Positions 34,065 through 43,915 of a DNA stretch of 64,000 nucleotides are shown here, in pieces. The DNA comes from Seminavis robusta (taxonomy: Eukaryota; Bacillariophyta; Bacillariophyceae; Naviculales; Naviculaceae): positions 1 to 64,000 of the forward strand of contig CAICTM010000345.1 of NCBI GenBank assembly GCA_903772945.1, read 5' to 3'. Below the pieces are notes generated by a model. That model searched no databases and was not told the DNA's origin. It saw only the letters and a program-made list of their open reading frames with translations. Both the position numbers and the translations under genes were made by a program. Numbering within the stretch: the first letter of the stretch is position 1; every line of letters begins with the position of its first letter.

Positions 34065-35777
34065 CTAGAACGTGGGTCCTTGAATGGGTTTCTTGGGAGC
34101 GGCTGGTCGATTGGATGGCGTATCTCGCGGCGACGGTCCAAAGGTAGTATTGTTGTTTTGTGCGGCGGAAAAAATCCGTGCCGACGCCGCCGCACGAGTA
34201 AAGACATTGGCGGCCGACGTGGCCGTGTCGGATGCTCCCTTGGCAAAATAATTGGCTGTTGCAGCAGCTCCTTCACTGGCCATGGCGGCGGTTTGGTAGG
34301 CACTGGCCGCCGCTTCAGTCACGAGTTTGGGTGCGGTAATTTTGGGTGCGGTAATTTTCGGAGCCGCCACGGTGGAGAAACCCAAATAGGACTTGACGGT
34401 ATTGCCATTGGCGTCGGTGGTGGTTTGGATGGGACCACGATTTTTACTGCGGCCGTTGTTACCACGTTCATCTTCTGTCTCCACGTCGGTTCCATCTTCC
34501 AATTCTTCGAGCATTTTATCCTGGAGACGCAAACTGCGTTCCAACTGTTTCATGTGAATGCCTTGTCCGTCGATTCGTTTTTTGGGTGCCTTTTTGCGGG
34601 TGCTGCGTTTGGGATTAAAGTCGGCACCACCACGGTCCTCATCGGAATCCGAGTCGTCGTCATCATCGCCATCGAGTAATCCTTCATCGAGAATATTACT
34701 GACCGATCCCAAACTCATGGCACTTGGACTATGGAACAAGTCAGCACTGCTACCATGTTCGTCAATACTGACATCCATCTGCGACGATCCATCCCCCGCA
34801 GAATGCCGCAATTTGTTGGCCGATTCTCGCACCCGCGCCCGACGAATGGCCAAGGGCTCATCGGCCGTGTGCACACGACGAAAGGGCGCCGCTTTTTGCC
34901 GACGCTGGGAAATGACCCCACTGCGACTCCACGACATGTTCATTTCATCTTCTACTAACTGATTCTTATTGGTGGTGGTTTGTCGAGGACTGCGTTGATG
35001 ACGATGATGATGACGTCCACTGCTATTGTCCATGGACCGGGCATTGCCTCGTTTGGGAGATGAGTTTTTGGGGGATGTGGAGCGGGAAGCCCGCAAGCGT
35101 CGTTCGGACGAAAACGGCGATGTGGGAGATCCCGTCGAAGCGGAGACTTTGGGATCTCGTTCGCGGCGTCGGGGACGACGTTCTCCTGTGGACGACATCT
35201 TGGGAGGAAGTCCTTTCGGATCGTCTTCGGCCAATATTTTCAGGGCTTGTGCCGTGGGAGAATTGGAACGGGAACGATCTCCCATTAAATTTCGGTTGGA
35301 TGTCGACGATTTTTCGGTTTTGGGAGACAGAGATCGAGCCGCCTTTAAACGACGCTCGGATGACTTGGTCGTACTCGTAGTAGTAGAATCTCCCAAGGCA
35401 CCACGTCGAGTGGCGGGAGATCTGGGTTCTCGTCGGGAACGTCGTTCGTTGGGAGGAGTGCCATTAGGATGATCGGGTGATGACCTATCATGACTTCCAC
35501 TGCGAGCATTTTTGCGATCCGATCGACTACTGCTCTTTTTGCTGGGAGGAGTATCCGTATGACAGCGACGAAAGGGAGCCTGAGCGGCGGGACGTGGTTT
35601 GGACTCTTCCTTCTTCTTTGGTTCTTCCTTTTTCTTTGATTCTTCCTTTTTCTGTTCTTGCATCGATGAAGGGGTATCATTTCGAGCCGACCTCAGACGT
35701 GGAATGGCGGCAGGGCTACTGTGCGTTGTCGCGTTGTGGGGAGACTCTATCATGTTGGCTAGGGGCACTTTGATCAT
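34065..35777 (-). CDS. Disordered Arg/Ser-rich protein with Ala/Thr helical tail
   Basis: Single exon. The first in-frame ATG is 35777 (570 residues, starting MIKVPLANM); the open frame further upstream lacks an ATG. It contains Lys/Glu runs (KKEESKKKEEPKKKEES), many SERRLxAxRSxSPK motifs spread over residues ~110-240, an acidic patch DDDDDSDSDEDRGG, and a coiled coil (HMKQLERSLRLQDKMLEELED). The last ~110 residues are Ala/Thr-rich with 11-residue spacing (EAAASAYQTAAMASEGAAATA, SDTATSAANVFTRAAASA), preceded by a tandem APKIT. Overall layout (basic SR-type body plus uncharged helical tail) parallels the gene at 24424-27525, so the two may be distant paralogs. No catalytic domain is visible and the function is unknown. 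Confidence 0.65.
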   Translation of the reverse strand: MIKVPLANMIESPHNATTHSSPAAIPRLRSARNDTPSSMQEQKKEESKKKEEPKKKEESKPRPAAQAPFRRCHTDTPPSKKSSSRSDRKNARSGSHDRSSPDHPNGTPPNERRSRREPRSPATRRGALGDSTTTSTTKSSERRLKAARSLSPKTEKSSTSNRNLMGDRSRSNSPTAQALKILAEDDPKGLPPKMSSTGERRPRRRERDPKVSASTGSPTSPFSSERRLRASRSTSPKNSSPKRGNARSMDNSSGRHHHRHQRSPRQTTTNKNQLVEDEMNMSWSRSGVISQRRQKAAPFRRVHTADEPLAIRRARVRESANKLRHSAGDGSSQMDVSIDEHGSSADLFHSPSAMSLGSVSNILDEGLLDGDDDDDSDSDEDRGGADFNPKRSTRKKAPKKRIDGQGIHMKQLERSLRLQDKMLEELEDGTDVETEDERGNNGRSKNRGPIQTTTDANGNTVKSYLGFSTVAAPKITAPKITAPKLVTEAAASAYQTAAMASEGAAATANYFAKGASDTATSAANVFTRAAASARIFSAAQNNNTTFGPSPRDTPSNRPAAPKKPIQGPTF

Positions 35778-36800
35778 GGGACTATTATTTCTTGCTTGTA
35801 TGTTTGGTCTGGGATGGATTTGATTTCGTAAGTTTATGGGAAGAAGGAAAAGAAGACATGGATGAATGTTGGATGAGGCTGAGAAACGCACTGTGCGCTG
35901 CCAACTGATCAGTGAAAAGCCTGGTGGGCAAAGATGCGAGATGCGAGTGGAAGTTCAATCCAGCCAGCAGCAATTCCGGTACAGCGAGGTTGATTTGCAA
36001 TGACCGCATAAATACTGGAGTAGTAAAACACAGCAAGTTCCCAAGCAGTCATTCATGTGTCATGTGTCTGCTGTGCCTCAGGCTGGGAGTGAACCGGGAT
36101 GCCAGGCTGCTCGGCTAAAACTAACTTCTACAACTTCGCTTCGTGCTTTGCTTGTGGTGACTGCATTTTGATGCTCCTCCTACAACTTGATAGATGGAAC
36201 AGAGCGCTGGGCTTTGATGCCTGGTCGGACTGTTTCCTGGCTCCGAGACCTAGCTACCTCTGACTGGCTCCGCGACCTTGCAAAGCTCTTCAGTATGGCT
36301 TGCTGGCATGGTGTTGGTTTTGGCTGGGTGCATTCAGAATCGGGCTCTTGCAGCCAATGACAGAGTTTCAAACACAACCTAGCTAGCTTTCATAATATTA
36401 ATAAATCGAGTAGTCAAAGTTAAACTCTAGTCTGGTAACATCATATCAGATTGTACTCTTGAGTGATATTTGCATAGGACGAGCTTGGAGGCAAGCTTTA
36501 TTCTATTGCTTGCTTCAACTCGTGCATGATTCAACTGTAGATCTCTGGCTGCAAGTCGTACCAAACTTCGAAAGGGAAGCTACCTCATAGCACCTGCATC
36601 AGAAGCATTGCTTGCAAGCTACCGGTAGATGTTGTTCAGGCTTTCAAGCAAAAGACGCGTTGTTGCCGTCTCGTGCGTGCAATCATGGTCCAAAGCTCAT
36701 GGATAGGCTGAAATGATCACTCCCAGCCTTTGCTTGTTCGTACTGGTACCGTATACCACCTTGCAAGTCTGCGGATCGCTCTTCATGATAAACTTCCACC
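35778..36800. other. Intergenic, about 1 kb
   Basis: Upstream of the disordered protein and downstream of the GPCR. A TACCGGTA palindrome lies near 36621. Short ORFs have no family character. Confidence 0.45.
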
Positions 36801-39313
36801 TCAAGATATCGGTTCCTTCGGGGACGATGGCGATGACGGCACTGATAATGGTTCTGATCTGAATTCTTCACGCGTTGATCCAGTTGCACTGTCCTCATCT
36901 GATGCCTCTGGGTGCACTGGCTGAGTGGTCACAGAAGTAGTACAAGTTGTATCCAAAGCCACACCGGATGCAGTTAAGCCTGCCAATCCAATTCCTTTCG
37001 CCAGTTCCATGGAAGCCCTCCACCTGGCCGCCGAATCAATTTCTTCATCGTCACCTTTGCTGCTACCAAGGCCTATCAAGCTATCCTCAGAGCCGCTACC
37101 TTGTGCACGGCCCCCGCTCGCGTACCCTCCACTTTCGACATCGGACACGTGGCCATTGCGGGCAGCCTCTATAAAGTCTTGGACCGACGTGTTTTCCAAC
37201 TGCGGCTTTCCGCGGTTACGGACCCCGTCAGGGAAGGAGACATTGGATACACGACGACCAGGACCAAGGTTACCAGATGATCCCGGCAGGTAACGACTTG
37301 AATCTGCGATGGATTCTGCAATGATTCTCTTTTGAGACTTGCGAGATCTGATTTTGAAGCGCTTTGTAAATGCAACCTTTGGGACAAAGATGAGCAAAAG
37401 TATGACCATGGTGACAGTGAATATCATAAAGACCAGAGTCAAGTAGAATGCCTGTGGCATGTCCCGAACCAGAAACAGGAGTGGTACACCGATGAGTGTT
37501 GCTTGCAACATGCTGGCCATGGTAACACCGATGTAATGGGCTTCCGAGAATTCGCTCTTGATGTTTCTCGCTCTGTATGCCTGCCAGTTGGCTTTGGCCA
37601 GCACCAGTAGATTGAGCGCCCCCAGCACTGACATATACGGAACTGCGTTGTTCGACTGACAAGAGCCGTACGTTGCCAAGACTCTATTCCAAGCGTCCGT
37701 CCCTTCCATGTCCAGTCGCACGTAACGCAATGGATCCAGAATGGTCCACACGGTAAGGACAATGGTATTGGCGGCAAAGAGAAGAAGAAAGGGACGCGCC
37801 ACTTGGCCGGCAGTGACTTGAACGCGTTGAAACTGGCCACTGTTCATGAAGAGTTGATTGATTCGCCAGGTCTTGGCAAGGAGGGCACTAAAGGTGATTG
37901 TGAATCCAAGGAACGCCAGCCATGGAACACTCATGCACATGACCGTGCCCCGCAGTTCGTTGTGTTGGGCGCGGGAGTCGTCAAAGCTGAGGGGTAGCAT
38001 GGTTGCTCCCATTACCAGCGCTCCCAATGCCACCATTACAAGAAAGCCAGGCTGAGAAATGCGCACAACCGCAAGTGTCCGATTGGACCAAGCCCACACA
38101 GCGAATCCCACTGCCGTCACGAATATGACAGCAAAGAGAGTGAACCCAATGATGGATAGATTGCCCAGATGATTCTGGTCCACCTTGAGCTCCGGTAAGA
38201 CCAACGGGATCTGCAAATGACTGAGGCAGTTGGTGCCTTGAAAGTCTTCCAACACGTCATACGGCATGGTTGTCGTTTCTCTCTCTTCCATGGCCTTTTT
38301 CAGGGCCAACAAAGAGTCCACTGATCTGGCGCCCATCTCGTAAGGAAGTTGAGCTACCAACCCATGAGCATAGTTCTGCGAGAGTAGGTTGAGCTGTACC
38401 GGCAGTCCATCCGCAACTACAAAGGTTACATTCCGAAACTCCTGCACCAGTTCCTTCCACTTGTCTTCCAGAAACATGGGAGCTCCCATGACCGGGATGA
38501 TGGCGGTGATATCTGGATAAATTGTCGACAAGTAGCGCATCTGGTCAATTGCCAATTCACCCGAACCTGATGATTGTTGCGGAATGGGGGAAAGAAAGGC
38601 ATGGGATAAGGCGCGCAAGGAACCGGTCACGAACGAGGGAGCCGACGATTGCCCTACCTTCTTCGTATTGGGGAGATTCCTGGACTTCCGTCCAACCTTC
38701 CCTTAGCAACACATCTCGGACTCCTCGTTCTCTATCCACAATGTTGGTGGGCGTGTCCGTGATTATGCTGTGACGAGAGAAACAAAAAAGTGTGAGATAT
38801 CCAAGGACTCCCGGAAACCAACCAACTCGATGCAGATACTGCTCTGTCTTACCCAAAGGTCCCTGGCTCTGGCCGGATCTGGACGAGCGTCTTGGCCAGC
38901 TGTTCTCCAAAGAAATAGTTGTCGGTTCCAATATAGGAAGCCCTCTCTGAACCTGGATCGTCTGCGTCAAAGGTCACCACTGGGATACCTCTTGCCACGG
39001 CCTCCGCAATCACTGGCCTCATAAACTCGGCTCCTCGTATCGAGATGGACAGCCCATCGAGGTCATCCATGCTGTCCATCAACTCTTGCACCATGCTGGC
39101 CTGCAGCGATCCGGTCTTCTCAAACACGTTGGGGCCAACATAGAGGCATTCCACTCCCAGCGTTCGAGCTCGATCGAAGCAGCCATCTCGAGATGCATCA
39201 AAAAAGGGATTGTCAACGGACTTGGGACAGAGGGCAAACTTGTAGGCGGTGGAGGGAAGAGAAAGGAGGAGGAATGCTACCCCACCGCACAGCAAAGAAA
39301 GCATGCTTATCAT
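36801..39313 (-). CDS. Class C (GABA-B-type) GPCR with sugar-binding-protein-like ectodomain
   Basis: Three exons, 39313-38853, 38767-38658 and 38566-36801, with matching phases give 778 residues. There is a signal peptide at 1-23 (MLSLLCGGVAFLLLSLPSTA). Residues ~24-315 read like a bacterial periplasmic sugar-binding protein of the ribose/AI-2 type: FALCPKSVDNPFFDASRDGC, IPVVTFDADDPGSERASYIGT, FGEQLAKTL, and TDTPTNIVDRERGVRDVL. Seven helices follow at ~326-590 with class C character (MCMSVPWLAFLGFTITFSAL, WRINQLFMN, LTVWTILDPLRYVR). The cytoplasmic tail is ~185 residues, Ser-rich and acidic. GABA-B-like receptors are expanded in diatoms. The ectodomain suggests a small sugar-like or signal ligand rather than GABA; this is inference. 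Confidence 0.88.
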
Positions 39314-39960
39314 GTTGCCCTACGCAAACTATAAAGATATTAACAGCGTTAGCACTTGTAACTACTTGTTTGCTTGACGGAGGAGGTGCTTTGGGAGTGT
39401 TTGGTGGGCTCCAAAACTGGATCAACACGTTCGTGCATCGCGACAATATCGACGCGGTGCGCTTTATTGGCTTGGCCCTGTTCCTTGACTTACTCGCAAC
39501 TGCCCTCGAAAACCCTAACGAACAGCCGGGAACACTGAACCTTGAAGTCAAGAAGTCGAGAACAGTTAACCTGGGAGGTGGAGAAATCGAGTGCCATCCA
39601 TACCACCCATGCCAACCAGGTAAACCATGACCATGAGAGTGGGTAGACAGTGGTTGACAGTGGTAAGCATTGGTGAAAGACACTTAAACACGTTTGTTTC
39701 GCGAAACAGTGGTTGGCAGTGGTTAGAAGTGGCTCCATGACTGAAAGCCAAAAGCTGAAACCACTGGCAAGCAATGGGAGCTCAAGGGATTGCATTGATT
39801 TTCTCCACCCCCCTGCCCGCTGTGACTGGTCGTTTCTTCAGCTTTCTTCAGAGCTGCAATTATTTATTATTGTTCCTGCTTCAGACTTTTCAGACCATCG
39901 TTTTGTACACTTCTGCTTATTGTTGAGACTCTGCAATTGAAAACTTCACTGGCTCTTTTA

Positions 39961-40232
39961 CTACGGCTACTAAAACAATTGTCCCCGTGTCACAGAAATT
40001 GCACCGCCATGGCACAGAAATTGGTCTCATGTAGACCTCTGTAGAAAGACTACCACAGTTTCTGTGACATGAAAATCGCGAGCTGGTGATTCAACCTCCA
40101 ATCGTGTACAATTCCTTTCCTTCCCTCATTTTACTTAGAGGTCGTGCCCCAATTTCTGTGACATGAAAACTGACTTGCCATAGCACAAAAACGGTGTTCT
40201 CATCCTGGGGACAATTGTTTTAGTAGCCGTAG
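39961..40232. mobile_element. MITE A, 272 bases, perfect 26-base inverted ends, TA target
   Basis: The ends CTACGGCTACTAAAACAATT (continuing GTCCCC) match exactly as inverted repeats at 39961-39986 and 40207-40232. TA dinucleotides flank both sides (39959-39960 and 40233-40234). The interior is non-coding and holds repeated TTTCTGTGACATGAAAA segments and their inverse. The TA duplication fits Tc1/mariner-type non-autonomous elements. Confidence 0.85.
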
Positions 40233-40234
40233 TA

Positions 40235-40360
40235 CAGGCAGCTTCGGTTTTAAAGATTCAAACGCGTGCCAGGTTTTCTCGTACACTTCTACGAGAGCTC
40301 GAGTAGATGTGTACCATGGAGGTCGGCACGCGTTTGCATCAATAAAATCGAAGCTGCTCG
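40235..40360. mobile_element. MITE B copy 1, 126 bases, abutting MITE A
   Basis: It starts CAGGCAGCTTCGGTTTT and ends AAATCGAAGCTGCTCG. The outer ~33 bases on each side are imperfect inverted repeats that include AAACGCGTGCC/GGCACGCGTTT. TA flanks both sides; the left TA (40233-40234) is also the right target duplication of MITE A. Confidence 0.85.
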
Positions 40361-40777
40361 TATTAAGCCATTGAAAAAACTGTCACGAGAATGGAATGCA
40401 GCTTCTACTCGAGTATGCATACCGTAATACCGTAATACCGTCCCAATCGCTAGCTAGACTAGCTCTAGCTAGACTGGACTCGACTCCCGATATCGGTACA
40501 TTAAATTTTATAGTACAGGAGCTGTACATGTCACGTACGAAGTATTCCATTGCATTGAATTGGATTGAATTGGATTCCAATTAGTACTGTTATTTATATA
40601 GTAAACTGTAATTCAATGCAATCCAATCTAATCCAATGCAATCCAATCAAATCCAATAGAGAAAAACAGCCAAAGTAAAAGATTGGCTTAGGGCACACAA
40701 TTTTTACAAAAACGCTCTAACAAATTCAACACAGAGCCATGGCCAAGTTTGCTCATCCCCCATCCCCCATACCGGTA

Positions 40778-40903
40778 CAGGCAGCTTCGGTTTTAAAGAT
40801 TCAAACGCGTGCCAGGTTTTCTCGTACACTTCTACGAGAGCTCGAGTAGATGTGTACCATGGAGGTCGGCACGCGTTTGCATCAATAGAATCGAAGCTGC
40901 TCG
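40778..40903. mobile_element. MITE B copy 2, 126 bases
   Basis: Differs from copy 1 by one base (AATAGAATCG against AATAAAATCG). TA flanks it at 40776-40777 and 40904-40905. The near identity indicates recent activity. Confidence 0.85.
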
Positions 40904-41528
40904 TACTCATGAATGTGGCTGTAGCTCATTTTTTATTCATTAATTTATTTACTGCGTCACAGCTGCGACCACCGACCACCGACCACCGGTCGCCGATGTT
41001 CGCAGTTCGCAGTCTTGTATGAGCTCTCTTCCTTTCGCAGTTCGCACCGCGTCGCTGTCCATGGAAGACAGTTTCTTTTCTGTAAAAGGTCCACAACACT
41101 GACGGAAAAGTACAAATAATAGTTACGTAGAAGCGTAGAAGTAGGATGCTCCTTGCTAAGGACTTTCCGCAAACCCCGTACCCTACTTCCTACTACTAGT
41201 ACTTGTATCCGCTCCACTCCCAAACTTGCTTTTGTCAGCTCTTTTGTCGAAGATGTCGTGATGACCTTGCTCAAACGCTCAAACCACCAAAGCGGCACCG
41301 GTGGCTGACCGCTGGCCGGTACAGTACCATGGGGAGCAAAGGCTGTGGCGACTGCTCGTCAGATTCACGTCACGATACTCTGACACTGTAGTAAGAAAAG
41401 ATGCATTTACTGGAGGTTGCTGTGACAGATGCAGCATCTATGAGGTGGTGGCAGCCGCTTTGGGCTGCGGAGGTGCTGGATATTGGAGCTTTTGGGCGTT
41501 TTACGTTACATACATGTAGCTAGCTGTT

Positions 41529-41722
41529 ACTTTCCCTGGGCGGGACTGGAGGGATCCTCAAAGGCTGAGTGAAGTGAAAAGGTGCTGATAAAAAGTGCTT
41601 GACCTGATCCATTTCCTTAAAAAAGGCCAAACTTCCTTGCTATCCCACTGTTTCAACACCAGCCCCTCCCTGGGCAGCCTTTCCAGGAAGTAGCACCATT
41701 TATGACAGGTCTCGTAACTAGC
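41529..41722 (-). pseudogene. Decayed duplicate of the oxygenase 3' exon
   Basis: About 190 bases closely resemble 41897-42090, part of exon 2 of the CmcJ/NvfI-like gene. Long matches include ACTGGAGGGATCCTCAAAGG and CTATCCCACTGTTTCAACAC. Small insertions and deletions (for example AAAAAAGG in place of TTTTTCAGCG) break the frame. Both copies have the same orientation, so this is a tandem partial duplication. Confidence 0.85.
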
Positions 41723-41849
41723 TAGCTAGTAGGTAAGATTGATACCCAATGGATCGAGGCCTTTTGGTAGCGCCGAGGCATTGTCATCAGCTACCGGTAG
41801 CTAGACCCATTGTGACGACTTCTTTGCAGGCGGCGAGCCCTGATTGCAT

Positions 41850-43043
41850 TCATTCCTTTTTATCCCAAATAAGGACACATCGAACCTCGATACTTTCCCT
41901 GGACGGTGCATCCGGTGGACTGGAGGGATCCTCAAAGGCTGAATGAAGTGAAAAGGTGCTGATAAAGTCCTGGACTTGATCCATTTCCTTTTTCAGCGCC
42001 AAAGTTCCTTGGCTATCCCACTGTTTCAACACCAGTGCCTCGCTGGGCAGCATTTCCGGGAAGTAGCACCATTTGTGACGGGTCTGATAGCGGGAAAAGT
42101 AGTTCTGGAGAAATAATGTTAGATAAAGGTTGTCTGGAGAATGATCAATCATTCAGAACAACACAATCAACGAACGTACCTCTCCAATTCTGTCCGCGTA
42201 GATGATCTGAAAGGTCAAGAAATCCTTCAATTCTTGCGTCGTGGCATCGACACATGCCAATGGGAATTGTTGAATAGGAGTTTTGCAAGGCTGAATGTTT
42301 CTCCAGACATTGCAAAAGGCAAATCGTCGCTTGCCTTCCAGAACCTCCTGGACAATTGTGGGGTCCAACAACGAGTTCAATCCTTGAGCTTCCAGGCGAG
42401 ATTTCATGGAATCATTGGCTTTGGGTGGTTTTCCCAACTGTTCTAACCGTCTTGGTGCAGAAACATGGGTGTAATCATTGTGCACTACTCCAATGGGTTG
42501 TTGCAAGACAGTGTTGCCTTCTTTGTCATGATTCTTGCTTCCACTCACTCGGACGTTGTGGTCAAATGCTTTGACCAGAGAAGCACCCGTTGACTCTAAA
42601 AGCACTTTCTCACAGAGAGGATAGTAGTGATCAATGACATCCTCCGAGTCTTTGAAATGGATCTCTCCGCCAGTGACTGGACATGACACCAACTGAAAGC
42701 CTTGTCGATCCAAGAGACACTCTGATCTTCTCGCATTATTGATTCGGAGCGTGACGGAATCCCACGAAGCTCCTTCGAGTGCACTGTCCGTGCCACCCAA
42801 ATCTCGTCGAGTTTGCATATGTGTCACATGGGAAGCGCAATAGTTCATCATGGAATCGACGGCCTCCAGGTGACCTTTGCTGCCGTTGGATTCATCATAG
42901 TGAATGGCGGCGTCTGGGGGCAACTGAAGCAGAGGCCAGAAATTCGAATCACCCGAGGATGCCTCTGCCGTCGGTGCGTTGTTGCTGTTGTTGTTGGGAG
43001 ACACGGCGAATGCAAGGAACGGACCAAGAAGATGAATGTTCAT
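41850..43043 (-). CDS. CmcJ/NvfI-like 2-oxoglutarate/Fe(II) oxygenase family protein
   Basis: Two exons, 43043-42180 and 42104-41850, with a 75-base GT-AG intron and phase 0 join, give 372 residues. The ATG at 43043 opens a short hydrophobic leader (MNIHLLGPFLAFAVS). The C-terminal half matches the CmcJ/NvfI pattern from memory: VVHNDYTHVSAPRRL (a likely metal-binding HxD/H block), RRFAFCNVWRNIQP, ACVDATTQELKDF, IIYADRIGEVN, HKWCYFPEMLPSEALVLKQWDS, and HSAFEDPSSPPDAPSRESIEVRC. Bacterial and fungal relatives act in antibiotic and meroterpenoid biosynthesis; the substrate here is unknown. No biosynthetic cluster surrounds it. A decayed partial copy of exon 2 lies just downstream. Confidence 0.82.
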
Positions 43044-43915
43044 GGTATATAAGCTGTCAAAGTCATTTCTGCAAGGAAAGCTGGGGTCTCGGATTGGTGG
43101 CACTCTTCATTTTTTCAAAACTGTTTCATATTTTAACAATAAAATGGCAATTCCCAGAATTGTCGGGAATGAGCATCAAAAATCAAAAACAAAAAAGTTG
43201 AAAAATCAAAAACAACCATTTAATTTGCTTCTGCCAATTCTTTCGAGTAGCTGATGTCACACCGAGTCGAGTCTGAGCTCACAGCTGAAATAAATTGTGC
43301 CAAGAGAGGTTTGGGACGATGATGAAGCATGGTGTGCAATAGACCAACATCACTGGGACATGCCCTGGGTGAAATGAATGCAAATATACCACAGGTAACT
43401 AACGGTACCGGTATGGTGCCGACCATGAGGTGCAGCCAGATTTTCTGCCGCCGAGGTGCCCACCATAGAGGTGCAGTTTTTGCCCTCGAGGTGAAGCCGC
43501 TAGAGGTGCAGTGTCCCTGAGGTGCAGTGCCCCTGAGGTGCAGCCCCCGAGGTGCTACCCCTGCTGTTACCGTAGAGGTGCAGATTTTTGCCCCCCATAG
43601 AGGTGCTTCTTTTTTTGCAGCCCAGGTGCAGCCCCCGGAGGTGCTGATTTTTGCCTCCGGTACTCCGTAATAGTTTGACGGGGCAATTCCTCATGGGGAG
43701 ACTTCTTAGAGAAATTGGAAAAGCTACTACAATACACGTAACGCAACGAGAGAGTGTATGGTAGTTCCGAAGACTCCATGGAGGTGCTGATTGCTGGGGT
43801 AACTGTCCCAGTGAACTTTGGTGAAAGCAAAATTGCTCACTAGCTATGTAGCTTGGTTCCGCTTTATAATCTGCTCTATCAAGTTCTAATCATCTCAGCT
43901 GGGCGTTTCGCTAGC
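43044..43915. other. Intergenic with GAGGTGCAG repeats
   Basis: Promoter side of the oxygenase and 3' side of the carrier. The middle is a degenerate GAGGTGCAG array, described separately. TACCGGTA palindromes lie at 43404-43414. Confidence 0.55.
43427..43650. repeat. Degenerate GAGGTGCAG minisatellite
   Basis: About a dozen copies of GAGGTGCAG or GAGGTGC, spaced irregularly (roughly 15-40 bases) with C-rich or T-rich fillers. One outlying copy sits near 43780. Short ORFs across it translate the repeat and are not taken as genes. Confidence 0.7.

Larger units (their letters stand above)
39314..41849. other. Gene-poor region with several MITEs and a duplicated exon fragment
   Basis: About 2.5 kb with no intact gene. 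It contains CAGTGGTTG-type short repeats (39640-39740), a 272-base MITE (39961-40232), two copies of a 126-base MITE (40235-40360, 40778-40903), an ATTGGATT/AATCCAAT inverted tandem stretch (40548-40665), and a decayed duplicate of the neighbouring oxygenase exon (41529-41722). Confidence 0.7.

Noticed and set aside
43427-43650. GAGGTGCAG repeats as a CRISPR or coding repeat
   Set aside because: Spacing is irregular, repeats are only nine bases, and the short ORFs across it are repeat translations.
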